Part shown: positions 10,150-19,248 of the stretch, piece after piece
How positions within the stretch are numbered: the stretch's first letter is position 1
How the letters are laid out: the number at the start of each line of letters is the position of its first letter
Assembly: GCA_028274465.1 (NCBI GenBank)
Contig: CM051457.1
Coordinates: 49,508,362 to 49,572,361 of the forward strand
Source of the DNA: Plantago ovata
Taxonomy: Eukaryota > Streptophyta > Magnoliopsida > Lamiales > Plantaginaceae
Reading direction: 5' to 3'
Length of the DNA: 64,000 nt
Notes under the pieces: model-generated
What the model saw: only the letters and a program-made list of their open reading frames with translations
What the model was told of the DNA's origin: nothing
The model's database searches: none
Position numbers and translations under genes: made by a program

Positions 10150-11460
10150 ATGGCATCAAGAAGATCCAAGAGATCAAGGGGAGAAGGGACCTCGAGTGCC
10201 CAACAAACGGCCACACCCGGCGAGCATCGCCAATCGGGGAGGGCAAGGCAATTCGAAGCGAGTTTCCATGCCCACAAGCACACATACATTTCGGAGAGGA
10301 GCATTCGCTTCACGGCTGGTGAGAGCCAGTTGGATGGTGCCAGAGAGCTCAACAAGCTCATTACTGAGCGAGGCTGGAAGTACTATGGCGAGGTCATGCC
10401 AAATTGGGACCAAGCGGTAGTGGAGGATTTCTATATTGCCTTCACGGACTACAATGAACGGACCGGTGAGGTTCCCGTCCGCGGTGTTGGGGTCGAGTTT
10501 ACTCCTTTGAGCATCACTAGCTTCATCATGCGATTGGATAGGCCACTGACGCGGGATCCAAACCGCCGGCCTGCAATCCACGAGAGATTTGATCCCGCGG
10601 AGCTCTATGTCTACGACAGGGAGTCTGATCACTACCCCATGGAGGTACTGAATGGCATTACCGTGGACGATTATGAATTGCCTGATGAGCCACCCCGGAT
10701 TTTGCGCCACAACGATCTCACCTTCGAGGCAAGGATGATGTTGAAGTTCGTTCAAGCCAATCTTATCCCTAGCACACATGATTCCGAGGTTCAGTCCTAT
10801 TACGGAGTCCTAGTCCATGCTCTCTTGCATGATTTGCCTCTCACTCCCGGCGTCGTCATCTTCGAGGAATTCAAGCGCCGCCGTAATGCCAACCGGAAGC
10901 TTGCCTTTGGTAACTTGATCACGGCCATGTGCAAGGAGGCCGGAGTTCCCGACCTCGTGCTGGACAAGAAGCCGAAGAAGTCCATCAACATTGATACGTA
11001 CAATGAGATGTACGGGACTTGGTGCACTCAGCAAGGAGAACCCATGCAACCGAGGGTTACGCGCCATGTGACACCTCCTCCACCTCCGCCTACGGCCGGA
11101 CAAGGAAGCTTCGACTTCTCGGGGTTCAACCAGATCTTGGTCGATCAGTTTGGTAGCTTCCAAACCACCATGTTGGAGGCTCAGTCGACCCAATTCCGGG
11201 GATTTGAGGAGCGCGAAGTCAAGAGGTGGGAGGACTTTCGTGTGATGGAGGAGCAGCGTTGGGATGATTACCAGGGGCGTGTAGATCGGCGTTGGGAGGC
11301 TGCTCGAGCAGAGGACACTAGGCGTTGGAGAGCCCACCAGGAGGAGACGTTGAACCGCTATGATGCCTTAGCTCGCCGAATTCCGGGGTACCCTTTCCAT
11401 GATCAGACCGGTGGTAGTGGGAGTGACTTTCCTAACACCCCCTACGACCCCTACTCCTAG
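10150..11460 (+). CDS. ORF2, putative plant transposon protein domain
   Basis: Open for 436 codons with ATG in gtacaATGG. Residues about 50-250 look like the domain found in many plant retroelement second ORFs (Pfam 'putative plant transposon protein', family recognised by pattern only): RGWKYYGEVMPNW, VVEDFYIAF, VPVRGVGVEFTPLSI. The N-terminus is basic (RRSKRSR). A run of prolines follows near residue 315. Residues 350-404 are five 11-residue repeats ending RW/RY, likely a right-handed or hendecad coiled coil. There are no membrane segments and no enzyme motif. The function is unknown; the position after a probable intron suggests separate expression. The alternative that it is an envelope-like protein is not supported. 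Confidence 0.82.
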   Translation: MASRRSKRSRGEGTSSAQQTATPGEHRQSGRARQFEASFHAHKHTYISERSIRFTAGESQLDGARELNKLITERGWKYYGEVMPNWDQAVVEDFYIAFTDYNERTGEVPVRGVGVEFTPLSITSFIMRLDRPLTRDPNRRPAIHERFDPAELYVYDRESDHYPMEVLNGITVDDYELPDEPPRILRHNDLTFEARMMLKFVQANLIPSTHDSEVQSYYGVLVHALLHDLPLTPGVVIFEEFKRRRNANRKLAFGNLITAMCKEAGVPDLVLDKKPKKSINIDTYNEMYGTWCTQQGEPMQPRVTRHVTPPPPPPTAGQGSFDFSGFNQILVDQFGSFQTTMLEAQSTQFRGFEEREVKRWEDFRVMEEQRWDDYQGRVDRRWEAARAEDTRRWRAHQEETLNRYDALARRIPGYPFHDQTGGSGSDFPNTPYDPYS

Positions 11461-12039
11461 AGACACCAGCCGACAGGGGCCACATTTATCGGTAGTATTT
11501 GTATATTATCGTTATTTTGGCTCGTTTACTATTGTTGGTTGAAACTCTTTTCATTTCGATTTGGTTGTATGATGCTATGACTTTTGACTCTTGTACTCTT
11601 TATTTGCTTTTGTAGTTGTGGCCTGTGTGCCTTTTGTCGTGATTAGTTTAGTCAAGTTTTGTCTTGGTGCCTTAGGTGATTAAGAGACGAAAAACATCGA
11701 AAATCTGGAAACAGGGCCAAGCGAAGCGCCTGGAAGGGCCAAGCGGTCCGCTTCAAATTCCAGGAAGTTTTGCAACTTTCTTGAAATTCAAGCGGAGCGC
11801 CTGGAGCCTCCCAAGCGCTCCGCTTGGCCAAGCGAACCGCTGGGAGCCAAGCGGTCCGCTTGGACCCTGTACCCAGATTTTCCTCGTTTTTCCATTCTTC
11901 TCACCTTTGCGCACCCGTTCTCACTTGTTTCTTGAGTCCTTTCAGGTACTGCTCATATATAGGAGATTGGACACGAACCTTTATCTCAGGGAAGTGTACT
12001 TTCAATCCAATTTTTCCTTTTCTTTCAACTTTTCTTTGC
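11461..12039 (+). other. Non-coding region after ORF2
   Basis: Contains a T-rich stretch (11500-11660) and the palindrome island at 11717-11867. The ORFs at 11676-12122 and 11824-12252 arise from the palindromes and the following T-rich DNA and are not credible genes. Confidence 0.5.
11717..11867. repeat. Internal palindrome island 2
   Basis: Units of the CCAAGCG-NNN-CGCTTGG type recur (centres GTC, CTC, AAC and others), with halves ending in CCTGGA or CTTCAAATTCCAGG that also occur in the LTR island at 5525-5560. It lies just past the end of ORF2. Confidence 0.8.
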
Positions 12040-12080
12040 TCGAGGACGAGCAAAAGTTTAGGTTTGGGGAGGGGGTATTG
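12040..12080 (+). promoter_or_regulatory. Internal copy of the polypurine-tract neighbourhood
   Basis: The run gaggacgagcaaaagttta then ggtttggggagggggt closely repeats the sequence before the 3' LTR (gaggacaagcaaacgttt, ggtttggggag, 13488-13518). It is a candidate central polypurine tract, or the scar of an earlier element end. Confidence 0.6.
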
Positions 12081-12339
12081 GATTTTCAGTACTATATGCT
12101 TGTGTGGTTCGTACATGCCTAATTTTACTCAAGTTCATGTGATTTGTCGTGTTTTTTCAAATTTTTGCATGCATATCATCCCTATATTAGTTGTTGCACG
12201 TTGTTGTGTGTGGAGTTTATTGCCAAGTCTTTTGAACCTTTTTATTGAGTAGACTAAGTGTTTATGGCCATTGATCATATGTTGCATCACTTTGCAAGTA
12301 GTTTGAGGCTTGTCTCGCTTGGTTTGTCACATTCGCATG

Positions 12340-12545
12340 TGCACTAGTTAAGCTTAGTAGTCTCGACATCACCTTGAGTGGTGTTTCTTCTGCTGCGATT
12401 CACGATGGCCTTATGAAATGATGCATGTTAGAGTCTTTGGTTGTAACCCGTGTAATTATGTACGTAAGAGGCGACAAGTTCTTCACCTCGATTTGAGATT
12501 GCCAAATGCCTAGGAAGGAGGTAGTGTGAGGTGTGCGATTCCTTG
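12340..12545 (+). other. Conserved non-coding block 1 of the gypsy 3' region
   Basis: Without an ORF, this block aligns by eye along most of its length with the complement of 60050-60250 in the second gypsy element. Shared words include ttaagctt(a/g)gtagtctcgacatcac, gatgcatgttag, gtaattatgtac and atgcctaggaaggaggtag. The neighbouring ORF2 regions do not align. Confidence 0.75.
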
Positions 12546-12552
12546 TGTTAAA

Positions 12553-12765
12553 CCTATTCTATCGAATAGGTTTGGGGAGGGGGTTGCTTCGTTGATCTTG
12601 TCTTTCGTCTTTGAGTCGTTGTAAAGTTTCCTTTTTCTTTTTCTTTCTGTTTTGTGTCCCAACCTATTCTTTCGAATAGTTTTGGGGAGGTGTCTTTGTA
12701 AAAGAGTCTTTCCTCTTTCTTTTTGTGCTCAAACCTATTCTTTCGTATAGGTTTGGGGAGGTGTT
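12553..12765 (+). repeat. Three hairpin plus polypurine units
   Basis: Units at 12553, 12663 and 12734 have a 7-bp stem CCTATTC/GAATAGG with loops TATC, TTTC and TTTC, each followed directly by tttggggagg. The second and third have one stem mismatch. Two such units occur in the second gypsy element (59890-59907, 60005-60022, opposite strand). Confidence 0.8.
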
Positions 12766-12792
12766 TTTGACACTTAGTACTGCTGCTTGCCC

Positions 12793-12895
12793 CTTTATAA
12801 AAGAAAAAAAAAAGAGAAAAAGAAAAGAAGAAAAAGAGAAAAAAAAAAGAGAAAAGAAAATATTTAAAAAAAAAAGAGAAGAAAGAAAATAAAGA
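12793..12895 (+). repeat. Purine-rich A/G tract
   Basis: About 100 bases almost wholly A and G (aaaagagaaaaagaaaag...). A matching T/C-rich tract is at 59755-59835 in the opposite-strand gypsy element. The phenylalanine-rich minus-strand ORFs here are artefacts. Confidence 0.8.
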
Positions 12896-13079
12896 ATAAG
12901 ACCCAAAAGCAAAAGAAGGGTCGTTGCAAGCCAAAAGCAGTCTAGTAAAGTGTCAAGTGTCATGTAAATATTTGTTTTTCAAGTTATCGAGTTGTAAATT
13001 CTATCTTTCGTTTCGTGTCACCTTTGTCCAAGGCCTGTTCTTGACCACCCTCGTCTTGCTATTCAAGAAGTGGTTGAAA

Positions 13080-13315
13080 GAGGCTCATTCTTGAGAGTCT
13101 GGGTAGAATAGGGGAGTGTTATCTTTCTAAGGGAACCCTCCTTCGTTTGATGAGAGCCAGTATTGGTTCGCCCTCTCTTGAGGAAAAGTCTCACTTGGTG
13201 AACAGAAGTAAGCCCTCAGTTTCATAGGCACGGGGAAATTGTAGTATGATAACATGCATCATTGTGTCGTCACTGACCAAGTCCAGGTAGAAGATGTTAC
13301 GAGAGACTCCTTTGT
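13080..13315 (+). other. Conserved non-coding block 2 of the gypsy 3' region
   Basis: Aligns by eye with the complement of 59365-59600. Shared words include gggtagaataggggagtgttatc, split here as gggtagaataggg and gagtgttatc, then ggaaccctccttcgtttg, atgagagc, cataggcacggg and gttacgagaga. There is no ORF. The conservation between two otherwise divergent families suggests an RNA-level role such as packaging or structure (inference). Confidence 0.75.
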
Positions 13316-13502
13316 TTAACCAAGTGCACTTGAGAATGTGTATATTCGCAATCGAGGCATACTTCAACCTATTTGCATGTCATGCTCATTTGGTTTTGTT
13401 CATAAGCATTTGGTAGATTCAATAGATTAGTTCGCTTTACTTGGCATGAGACTCCTTTTGTGTTGCATTTAGGATAGTTTGTTGCTTGAGGACAAGCAAA
13501 CG

Positions 13503-13518
13503 TTTGGTTTGGGGAGTT
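13503..13518 (+). promoter_or_regulatory. 3' polypurine tract
   Basis: ttggtttggggagttt lies directly before the 3' LTR start tgatga. This is the expected primer for plus-strand DNA synthesis. Confidence 0.75.
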
Positions 13519-14922
13519 TGATGAACGTATTTTTGACGCGTTCATCTTGTCTTTTTTACCTTCTTTTGCTATCTTCTAGCCTTGTTTTTTGGTTAGTTTT
13601 GTAGAATAGTGTCACGTTTTGTGTTTTCTGCATTTTCAGGCACTTAGGTACGAAACGGCGTTTTTGGAGCTAAAAACGAGCCTTTTTGATGGAAAAGATG
13701 GCCCCGTTGAAGTTCCCCAATCTCCGTGGCTTGTTCGTAAGTGTTTGAGTATCAATAAGCATCGAGAAGGATGAGTCCAAGGCACCCGAGGGCCATGCGA
13801 GGGCAAAAAGATTGAGTTTGAAGACAAAAATCTGCCTAGGAGCCAAGCTAAACGCCTGGAATAGTGAAGCGCTCCGCTTCAAATTCCAGGAGCTTTGGCA
13901 CAGAAGCCAAGCGAAGCGCTTGGAGTGCCCGAAGTGCTTCGCTTGCCAAGCGCTCCGCTTGGCTACTCCAAGCGGTCCGCTTGGCAGCGGTTACGTTTTC
14001 GGATTTTCCTTCTTAGATCTGATCTTTGGTCATTTTTTGGATATCTTTTGAACTGTAACTTCGTTTTGGAGAGCTCCTAAGCCCCAAAACTCAGAGAATA
14101 TTCAGATTACTTTGTATTTTAGCTTGGGATTCAAGGTTTTGATTGGGATTCATCCTTTGTAATCATCTACGGAGAGGTTTTCTTTGCTTTCCACCGATTA
14201 GTGACAGCTTTGGTGGTAACTTGTATCACTCTCTTGTCTTGTAGTTTGAAATGATGTACTCTGATTATTATTCATATGAATTGATGTCTATGTTGATGAA
14301 TATGAGTAGCTAAATCTTTTGTGTTGGTGGTAGAATGTAGAATATGCATGCTATGGGTTATGTTTATGCTTACATGAGATTGTGATTCAATCTTGCTGCA
14401 AATCTCTTCATATGATTCTTAGTTGCCTATAAAATATATTCGAATTGAGTATAGTGACAAACTCTTGGTCAATGAAAGCTATAGGATTGTATGTTAGAGA
14501 TTTGCAGCATGCTAGATAAATGGTGTTGGTGACAAGCACCTCTAAAGTATTGATAGTGATCTTTCATGATGTGTGTCTTAAATTTGCCTAGACGAGTTGC
14601 TTAGCAGACTTGATCGAAGGTTCTACGCACTGAACTTGTGAGCATATACGTAACCCATGCATGTGTATTTGATTTCTACCACCAACCGTTTTCCAAACTG
14701 GTTTACAACAATCTGATTACTCGTTGCTATTGTTCAAAGGAAACGATTCTCTAAAATTTGAACTCGTTGACTGAAATTACTTGCAAAAACCTCAAGCAAA
14801 GCCACGTTAGGTCCCGAGAGAACGACACTCGGGGACAACTTGCCATTGCACTCTAGTTTGTGTAGTGATAAGTGTTCTTAGGCTTTTAAACAAATTTAAT
14901 TGGTGAAAAACGACATCCATCA
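13519..14922 (+). repeat. 3' LTR of gypsy element 1
   Basis: 1,404 bp, nearly identical to 5179-6582, ending catccatca and followed by the target duplication ataag (14923-14927). It includes the same palindrome island (13842-13990), where several units differ by single bases from the 5' copy. Confidence 0.92.
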
Positions 14923-14927
14923 ATAAG

Positions 14928-15499
14928 CATATTAGCACATTGATTAGCATAGTATCCCCATCCCTTACCGATATCACACATAACATTCTTGAGAGTTTTT
15001 TAATCATGTTCAGGAGGTATTGAGGAGTTCCTTTTATAATTAGGATCACCGTAAATGATTATGGGATTCTTAGATTTTTCAACTTGACCAAATAACTTTT
15101 TAGCTCGTTTGATAATATCCTCCTTTGATCTATTGTTATCAAGGTCTTCTATAGCACATTCTTCTTCATCTGAACTTGTTAAGTTTTTGCACGAGGATTT
15201 ACTAATGGATCTAACATCTTTCAAAGCATTACTCAACTTAGTGATATCAAGAGTATACATATGAGTTTTTCTTCAATAGCAGAGATTTTCATGTTGAATC
15301 TAGAAGGTAGAGATCTTAGAACTTTACATACCAGACTTTGGTTCGAGATAGGTTTACCTAGATCTCCAGATTGCTTTGCCAGATCTGTCAGTTTAGTGAT
15401 GTATGTGTCAGTTTCGAATTAAGTGGTGAGTACTCTAAGTTTGGTTTCTTGAACACTTCTATCCCCTCACAGTGACTTTGCAAGATCTCCCAAGCCTCC
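14928..15499 (-). pseudogene. Copia gag, middle part with zinc-knuckle remnant
   Basis: On the minus strand this reads as a copia Gag (UBN2-type): QSHCEGIEVFKKP, KLTDLAKQSGDLGKPISNQ, VLRSLPSRFNMKISAIEE, then an Asp/Glu-rich stretch (SSDEEECAIEDLDNN). A decayed CCHC knuckle reads CDIGKGWGYYANQC, in which the second Cys and the His are lost. Several stops break it. It continues on the other side of the gypsy insertion at 4978-5178 and of the solo LTR at 16413. Confidence 0.65.
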
Positions 15500-16412
15500 T
15501 GTAAGTGTGACTTTTTCTGCCTAAGTTGACACAGCGGTTGAGCTGGAAGTTGTCTGAGTTTTTACTCAACTACGTCTACTGTCAACTGTCACACTTAACT
15601 TATTTATTGATCTTATATTTTCTAACACAATAACTAGTTCCACAGCTGTATTTATTTATGTGTGCAGGACGTCTTACTTGATAGGAATTGTCATAGCAAG
15701 GAAAGACTGGAAAGGAAAAGGATTCAACAAAGATTCAAGAAGAAGCCGACCTAGAAGACGAAGTCGACTAGGATAAGGAGTCTTATTGAAGCTTTTGATT
15801 TCCTGGAAGATTGACGTGTCCCAGTTCAAGTCATAATTGATTAGAAGACCTGTTAGTATTCGAACATAGTATTCCAATACTATAAATACTACAGGATCGA
15901 CAGACAAGAGTCTTACACCTCTGAACAAGAATTTCCAACCTGAGAGATTTTTGTAGCGTTCTTTTATTTAGTTATTTGTTTAGAATTTTTACACTAGTTT
16001 ATATTCTAGATCTCTCTAACAGCGCATTGAGAGTAGAATAGGCAGGGGCGGCTTTGCATCATCGTTAGGTGACTAGTGTTGTTTTTCTAAGAGAGAGATT
16101 GTGAGTTCAAGACATTGTACGAACAAGATTGATCTTACTGATTTTCTTCCTTTATTGGGCATCGAGTAACTATTCGAAGCTACTTGAAAATTTGGCAAAC
16201 ACAGGTTATATTTACTTTCTGCTGCACGTTAACTTTGACATATATATATAGTGTGTGTGTGTGTGTGTGTGTCTTGCTTGTTTTACTTTGAAGAATTAAC
16301 AGTACAGGTCTGCAGAGTTGATCTCACGGTTAGCTTAACCTTTAGCTGAACTGTGACGTACAGATGGTTTAATTTGTTCTAAAATAAAGTTATATCGATC
16401 GTACACTCTTTC
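15500..16412 (+). mobile_element. 913 bp solo LTR of an unassigned family
   Basis: The copia gag reading is cut cleanly here: ...TTKE before and AWEIL after, with target duplication cctcc at 15495-15499 and 16413-16417. The insert begins tgtaagtg and ends tctttca, has a tataaata box (about 15880) and no ORF. TG...CA ends, a 5 bp duplication and no internal domain indicate a solo LTR. It matches no other LTR in this window. Confidence 0.75.
16240..16272 (+). repeat. (TA)n(GT)n microsatellite
   Basis: About five TA then eleven GT repeats inside the 913 bp solo LTR. Confidence 0.9.
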
Positions 16413-16726
16413 ACCTCCTTTGTAGTACCTACATGCTGCACAAGTATATATTTATGTATGTCAATGTGTGAACGAATTGTGCTCAGTGCTATATCATTGT
16501 TTATAGCAGCACGGTTTTCCACTGAGTTGAGTGACTGATATGAATCAGACACTTCTTTCTTTTGTGGACCAGACAACTGTGAAGATGGGACATAGTGATT
16601 TTCACATGCGTCCCACACACCTAAATCAATAGATTTGAGATAGGTACGCATTCGAGACATCTAATACGAATAGTTAGGACCATCAAGAATAGGCATCCTT
16701 CCATAGTTTGGATTTGTGGATTCCAT
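16413..16726 (-). pseudogene. Copia gag, N-terminal part
   Basis: Starts at the ATG complementary to 16724-16726: MESTNPNYGRMPILDGPNYSY, then a stop where copia Gag has Trp, then MSRMRTYLKSIDLGVWDACE. The later NNDIALSTIRSHIDIHKY also fits the copia Gag pattern. The TGG-to-TAG change inactivates it. The solo LTR interrupts it after the KE of a KEAW motif. Confidence 0.7.
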
Positions 16727-16778
16727 GATAATATCAAGTCCAATTACTAAGAAAAAGTAACCAGCTCTTGATGCTAAA

Positions 16779-17633
16779 TGAAAGTGTAAAGGATCTAACT
16801 TGAACTTCTACACTAGATGAAAACTGTTGTGATTAGTCCTGTGTTATGATAACACGTATCATAACACTAGAACAACCTTGACAGTACAAAGTAAACAACA
16901 ACTAACAACGGAAGTTAAAAAGAACAAACACAAGAATATTTTCTCAAGTAATACTTCTATTACTCGGTGTCGTTAGGCAAAATACTAGAAAGAACTGATA
17001 ATACAATGAATGTATTCTATGACCTTTCTAGCAAATCATAAGCAAGGCAGAACCTTGACAAGTCTAACCTAACAAACTGAATTACAACAATAGGCTAAAC
17101 TCTACAACTTATGAATCCTACAGAAAAATTCTATTGATGATGATATGCTAAGCTCGCAATTTTCCGTAGTCGAGAAATCGACTTTACTCTGATATATATA
17201 GTGTTTGGAGAGAGTCTTCAAAGTTTCCTTCTCTTGGTAAAAACATGTTTGTAAGATCTTCTAGTAATTGCGTTCACATCACGTTCACACCAAATCTTCT
17301 GATATCTTTTATAACAATAATTTTCATATCTTGATAACTCTTGAAAGATCTCCTTTCAACCTTCAAACTCTGTCTTTTATTCTTTCCCTCTTTTCACAGA
17401 GCCCTCCACAATATTCAGATCTGCACACCACAATTAACTAAAATCGAAACAATTATACGCATTAAGAAAAAGCAAAACCAATTGAAGAAACTTAATCATG
17501 TGTTTAGAACTGTGTTAGAGTGTTATACTATGTGTTGCCATAACACAGTCAATCTTTCTCATCCCAGCATAGTGTTAAAATAACACAAATACTGTTTTCA
17601 AGCAACACAAGTCAAAACACCACAATTCTTACA
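16779..17633 (-). mobile_element. Probable 5' LTR of the minus-strand copia, with primer site
   Basis: The interval lies just upstream of the gag start. In minus orientation it begins tgtaagaattgtgg and ends ctttacactttca, with a TATATATA box (complement near 17190-17200). Directly inside it, 16761-16777 reads in minus orientation ttagcatcaagagctgg, a variant of the initiator-Met primer site. It holds several gtgttat...ataacac inverted pairs. The partner LTR was not found, so the ends are inferred. Confidence 0.45.
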
Positions 17634-17699
17634 CTAACAACTTCATTCTTGTAGTCCCATATCATAGCATATTGCTATTGTTCTGTGACATACAAGAAC

Positions 17700-18197
17700 T
17701 CAAGTGCCTTTTTTCTTGCCCTTCCGCATCGTTGTCTGCTTGCTTACTAAGAGCCTAATCTTCTGCTTAATCTCATCCTTTAAGATGCTCACTTTTCTCC
17801 TTGGGTCTATGAGAAATGTGCTGAGTAACCTTTTGCAAGCTGAGTAGATCTGATATTGGTAATCTTTGTTTTTTGGGCATATGAGAACTGGATTGTACGC
17901 CACAACTATGTATGTGTGCTTATCATCCTTCACTTTTCTAGTACGCAAGTAAAAACCACACTTTTTATTCTTGTTTTTACCCCATGTACCCAAGCACGAC
18001 ACATAAAGCCTAGTCAAATCATTAGGGTACACTTTAAGAGACCTAAAGGTATTTAGTGCATGAAAGTGCACTGCTTCTCTTAAAAGATCCCTGTTTGGGA
18101 AGACTGTCACGAGTTGAAATTCAGGGGTAAACACATCTACCACCTTGAAAGTTTTGAATTTCACAACCGTTTTCCCTTTCTTTCCTTCTATATTCAC
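17700..18197 (-). pseudogene. Mutator-like transposase, DNA-binding region
   Basis: A 165-codon open stretch in the style of MuDR-type transposases: FQLVTVFPNRDLLREAVHFH, FRSLKVYPNDLTRLYVSC, then CGFYLRTRKVKDDKHTY with conserved Cys residues. It then runs out in a basic tail (KQTTMRKGKKKG). The catalytic DDE domain is missing, since the sequence to the left belongs to the copia LTR. The start MNIEGKKG is probably internal: the same protein begins at 19127 and is broken between 18198 and 18722. Confidence 0.6.
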
Positions 18198-18722
18198 AGA
18201 TTCTATATGTTTTCTTGTCTCAGTAATGCATTCTTCATCACGTCCAACTGATTCACAACTTGACCAATCAAATGTGTCCTTATTTATGTTAAACTCAGGC
18301 TCACTATCAACTGCTTCACCTTTTACAAACTCTTCCGATGTCTCACTTGCTTCTTCACTATTCTCTTCACTCTCTCACTCTCAAAAACTCCATTCAGTTT
18401 CTCATTTCTTGTATTTCTTGTGTTTATATTCTCCTTCTCACCCCGAAAAATCATACTCGGGATCAATGAAGTCATCATCAGAGTTTGTTTCTGCTCTCAA
18501 TTTCTTCTTTCCTTTTGTCTCTTTATCAGCTGCTTGTGTTTTGTTGTTCATCTTCTTTCCCCGCCTTCTAGTTTGCTTGGTAGTAATTTCTTTAGCAGGT
18601 GAGTTCCTCCTCTGGCAGCTAGACTAGATTACATTGTCTATATCAATGTCGATTAAAGTGTCATCATCCAACTCATCAAGTTTTGGTTGTGTCCGGGTAC
18701 CAAGCTCCATCTCCCCCATCTC
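18198..18722 (-). pseudogene. Acidic linker of the Mutator-like transposase, broken
   Basis: On the minus strand this reads as an Asp/Glu-rich linker (LDELDDDTLIDIDIDN), a basic run (KQTRRRGKKMNNKTQ) and Ser/Glu-rich stretches, with several stops and frame changes. It joins the N-terminal domain to the DNA-binding region. The plus-strand ORFs at 18145-18627 and 18420-18602 are shadows of it. Confidence 0.5.
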
Positions 18723-19127
18723 TCAGTTAACTTCTTGGCTTGTCAAATCAAGAATGTTATCCACATAATCATTTGAAACTTGAGAACATAATAACTCTGG
18801 ATAGACTACACAATCTACATAAAGTGTTAGCTTATGGCCCCAACTCATTATAGCTCGAGTCCACAATTTTTCAATCTGATCACTTGATGTCATTAAGATA
18901 AACCCACCTTCATTTAGATGGTACAATCCATTGATCTCACCAAAGTCTTCGTTTTTCAGTACCTCAGTCATATTGTTCAGCCCCATATGTATTGCACTCA
19001 CTCTAGTGAAGTCAATAGCAGCCCCCCCCCCATTGTACAATCCTATTTGAGTGTGAACAAATTTCCCACCAAACCGAGCAGTTAACATAAAAGTCTCAGA
19101 TTTATCTAACCTTGTTAAAAAATACAC
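18723..19127 (-). pseudogene. Mutator-like transposase, N-terminal domain
   Basis: 134 codons: FGGKFVHTQIGLYNGGGAAI and a later ELLCSQVSNDYVDNILDLT. The opening matches the N-terminal module of plant MuDR transposases (a beta-rich segment around H-GG-F...Y-GG followed by a Trp- and Asp-containing half). Upstream, 19128-19243 is AT-rich. Element B is inserted at 19249, so any promoter of this gene would lie beyond 54540. Confidence 0.5.
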
Positions 19128-19248
19128 ACGACAAAATGAAAATAATAATAATAAGGAAAAACAAAAAAAGCATAATGCCCATCTCTAGGTTGATAATAAA
19201 TATTTAAATTTATAATCTTACATCAAGTTAAAACCAGTAGTCTAATCT

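Larger units (their letters stand above)
5179..14922 (+). mobile_element. Ty3-gypsy (Athila/Tat-like) non-autonomous element, TR-GAG type
   Basis: A 9,744 bp element with 1,404 bp LTRs at both ends, target duplication ataag, a tRNA-Asp primer site, gag-protease, a second ORF, and a polypurine tract before the 3' LTR. No reverse transcriptase, RNase H or integrase is encoded. By eye the two LTRs differ at roughly 15 positions (about 1%), so the insertion is recent. It sits inside a minus-strand copia gag. The organisation matches the large gag-only elements of plants that depend on enzymes from other elements (known of the group; the dependence here is inferred). Confidence 0.92.

Noticed and set aside
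10174-10779. 201-codon minus-strand ORF antisense to gypsy ORF2
   Set aside because: Shadow frame; ORF2 on the plus strand has the domain and the repeats.
12554-12963. Phenylalanine-rich minus-strand ORFs
   Set aside because: Translation of the A/G tract only.
18145-18627. 160-codon plus-strand ORF
   Set aside because: Antisense to the acidic and Ser-rich linker of the Mutator-like transposase.
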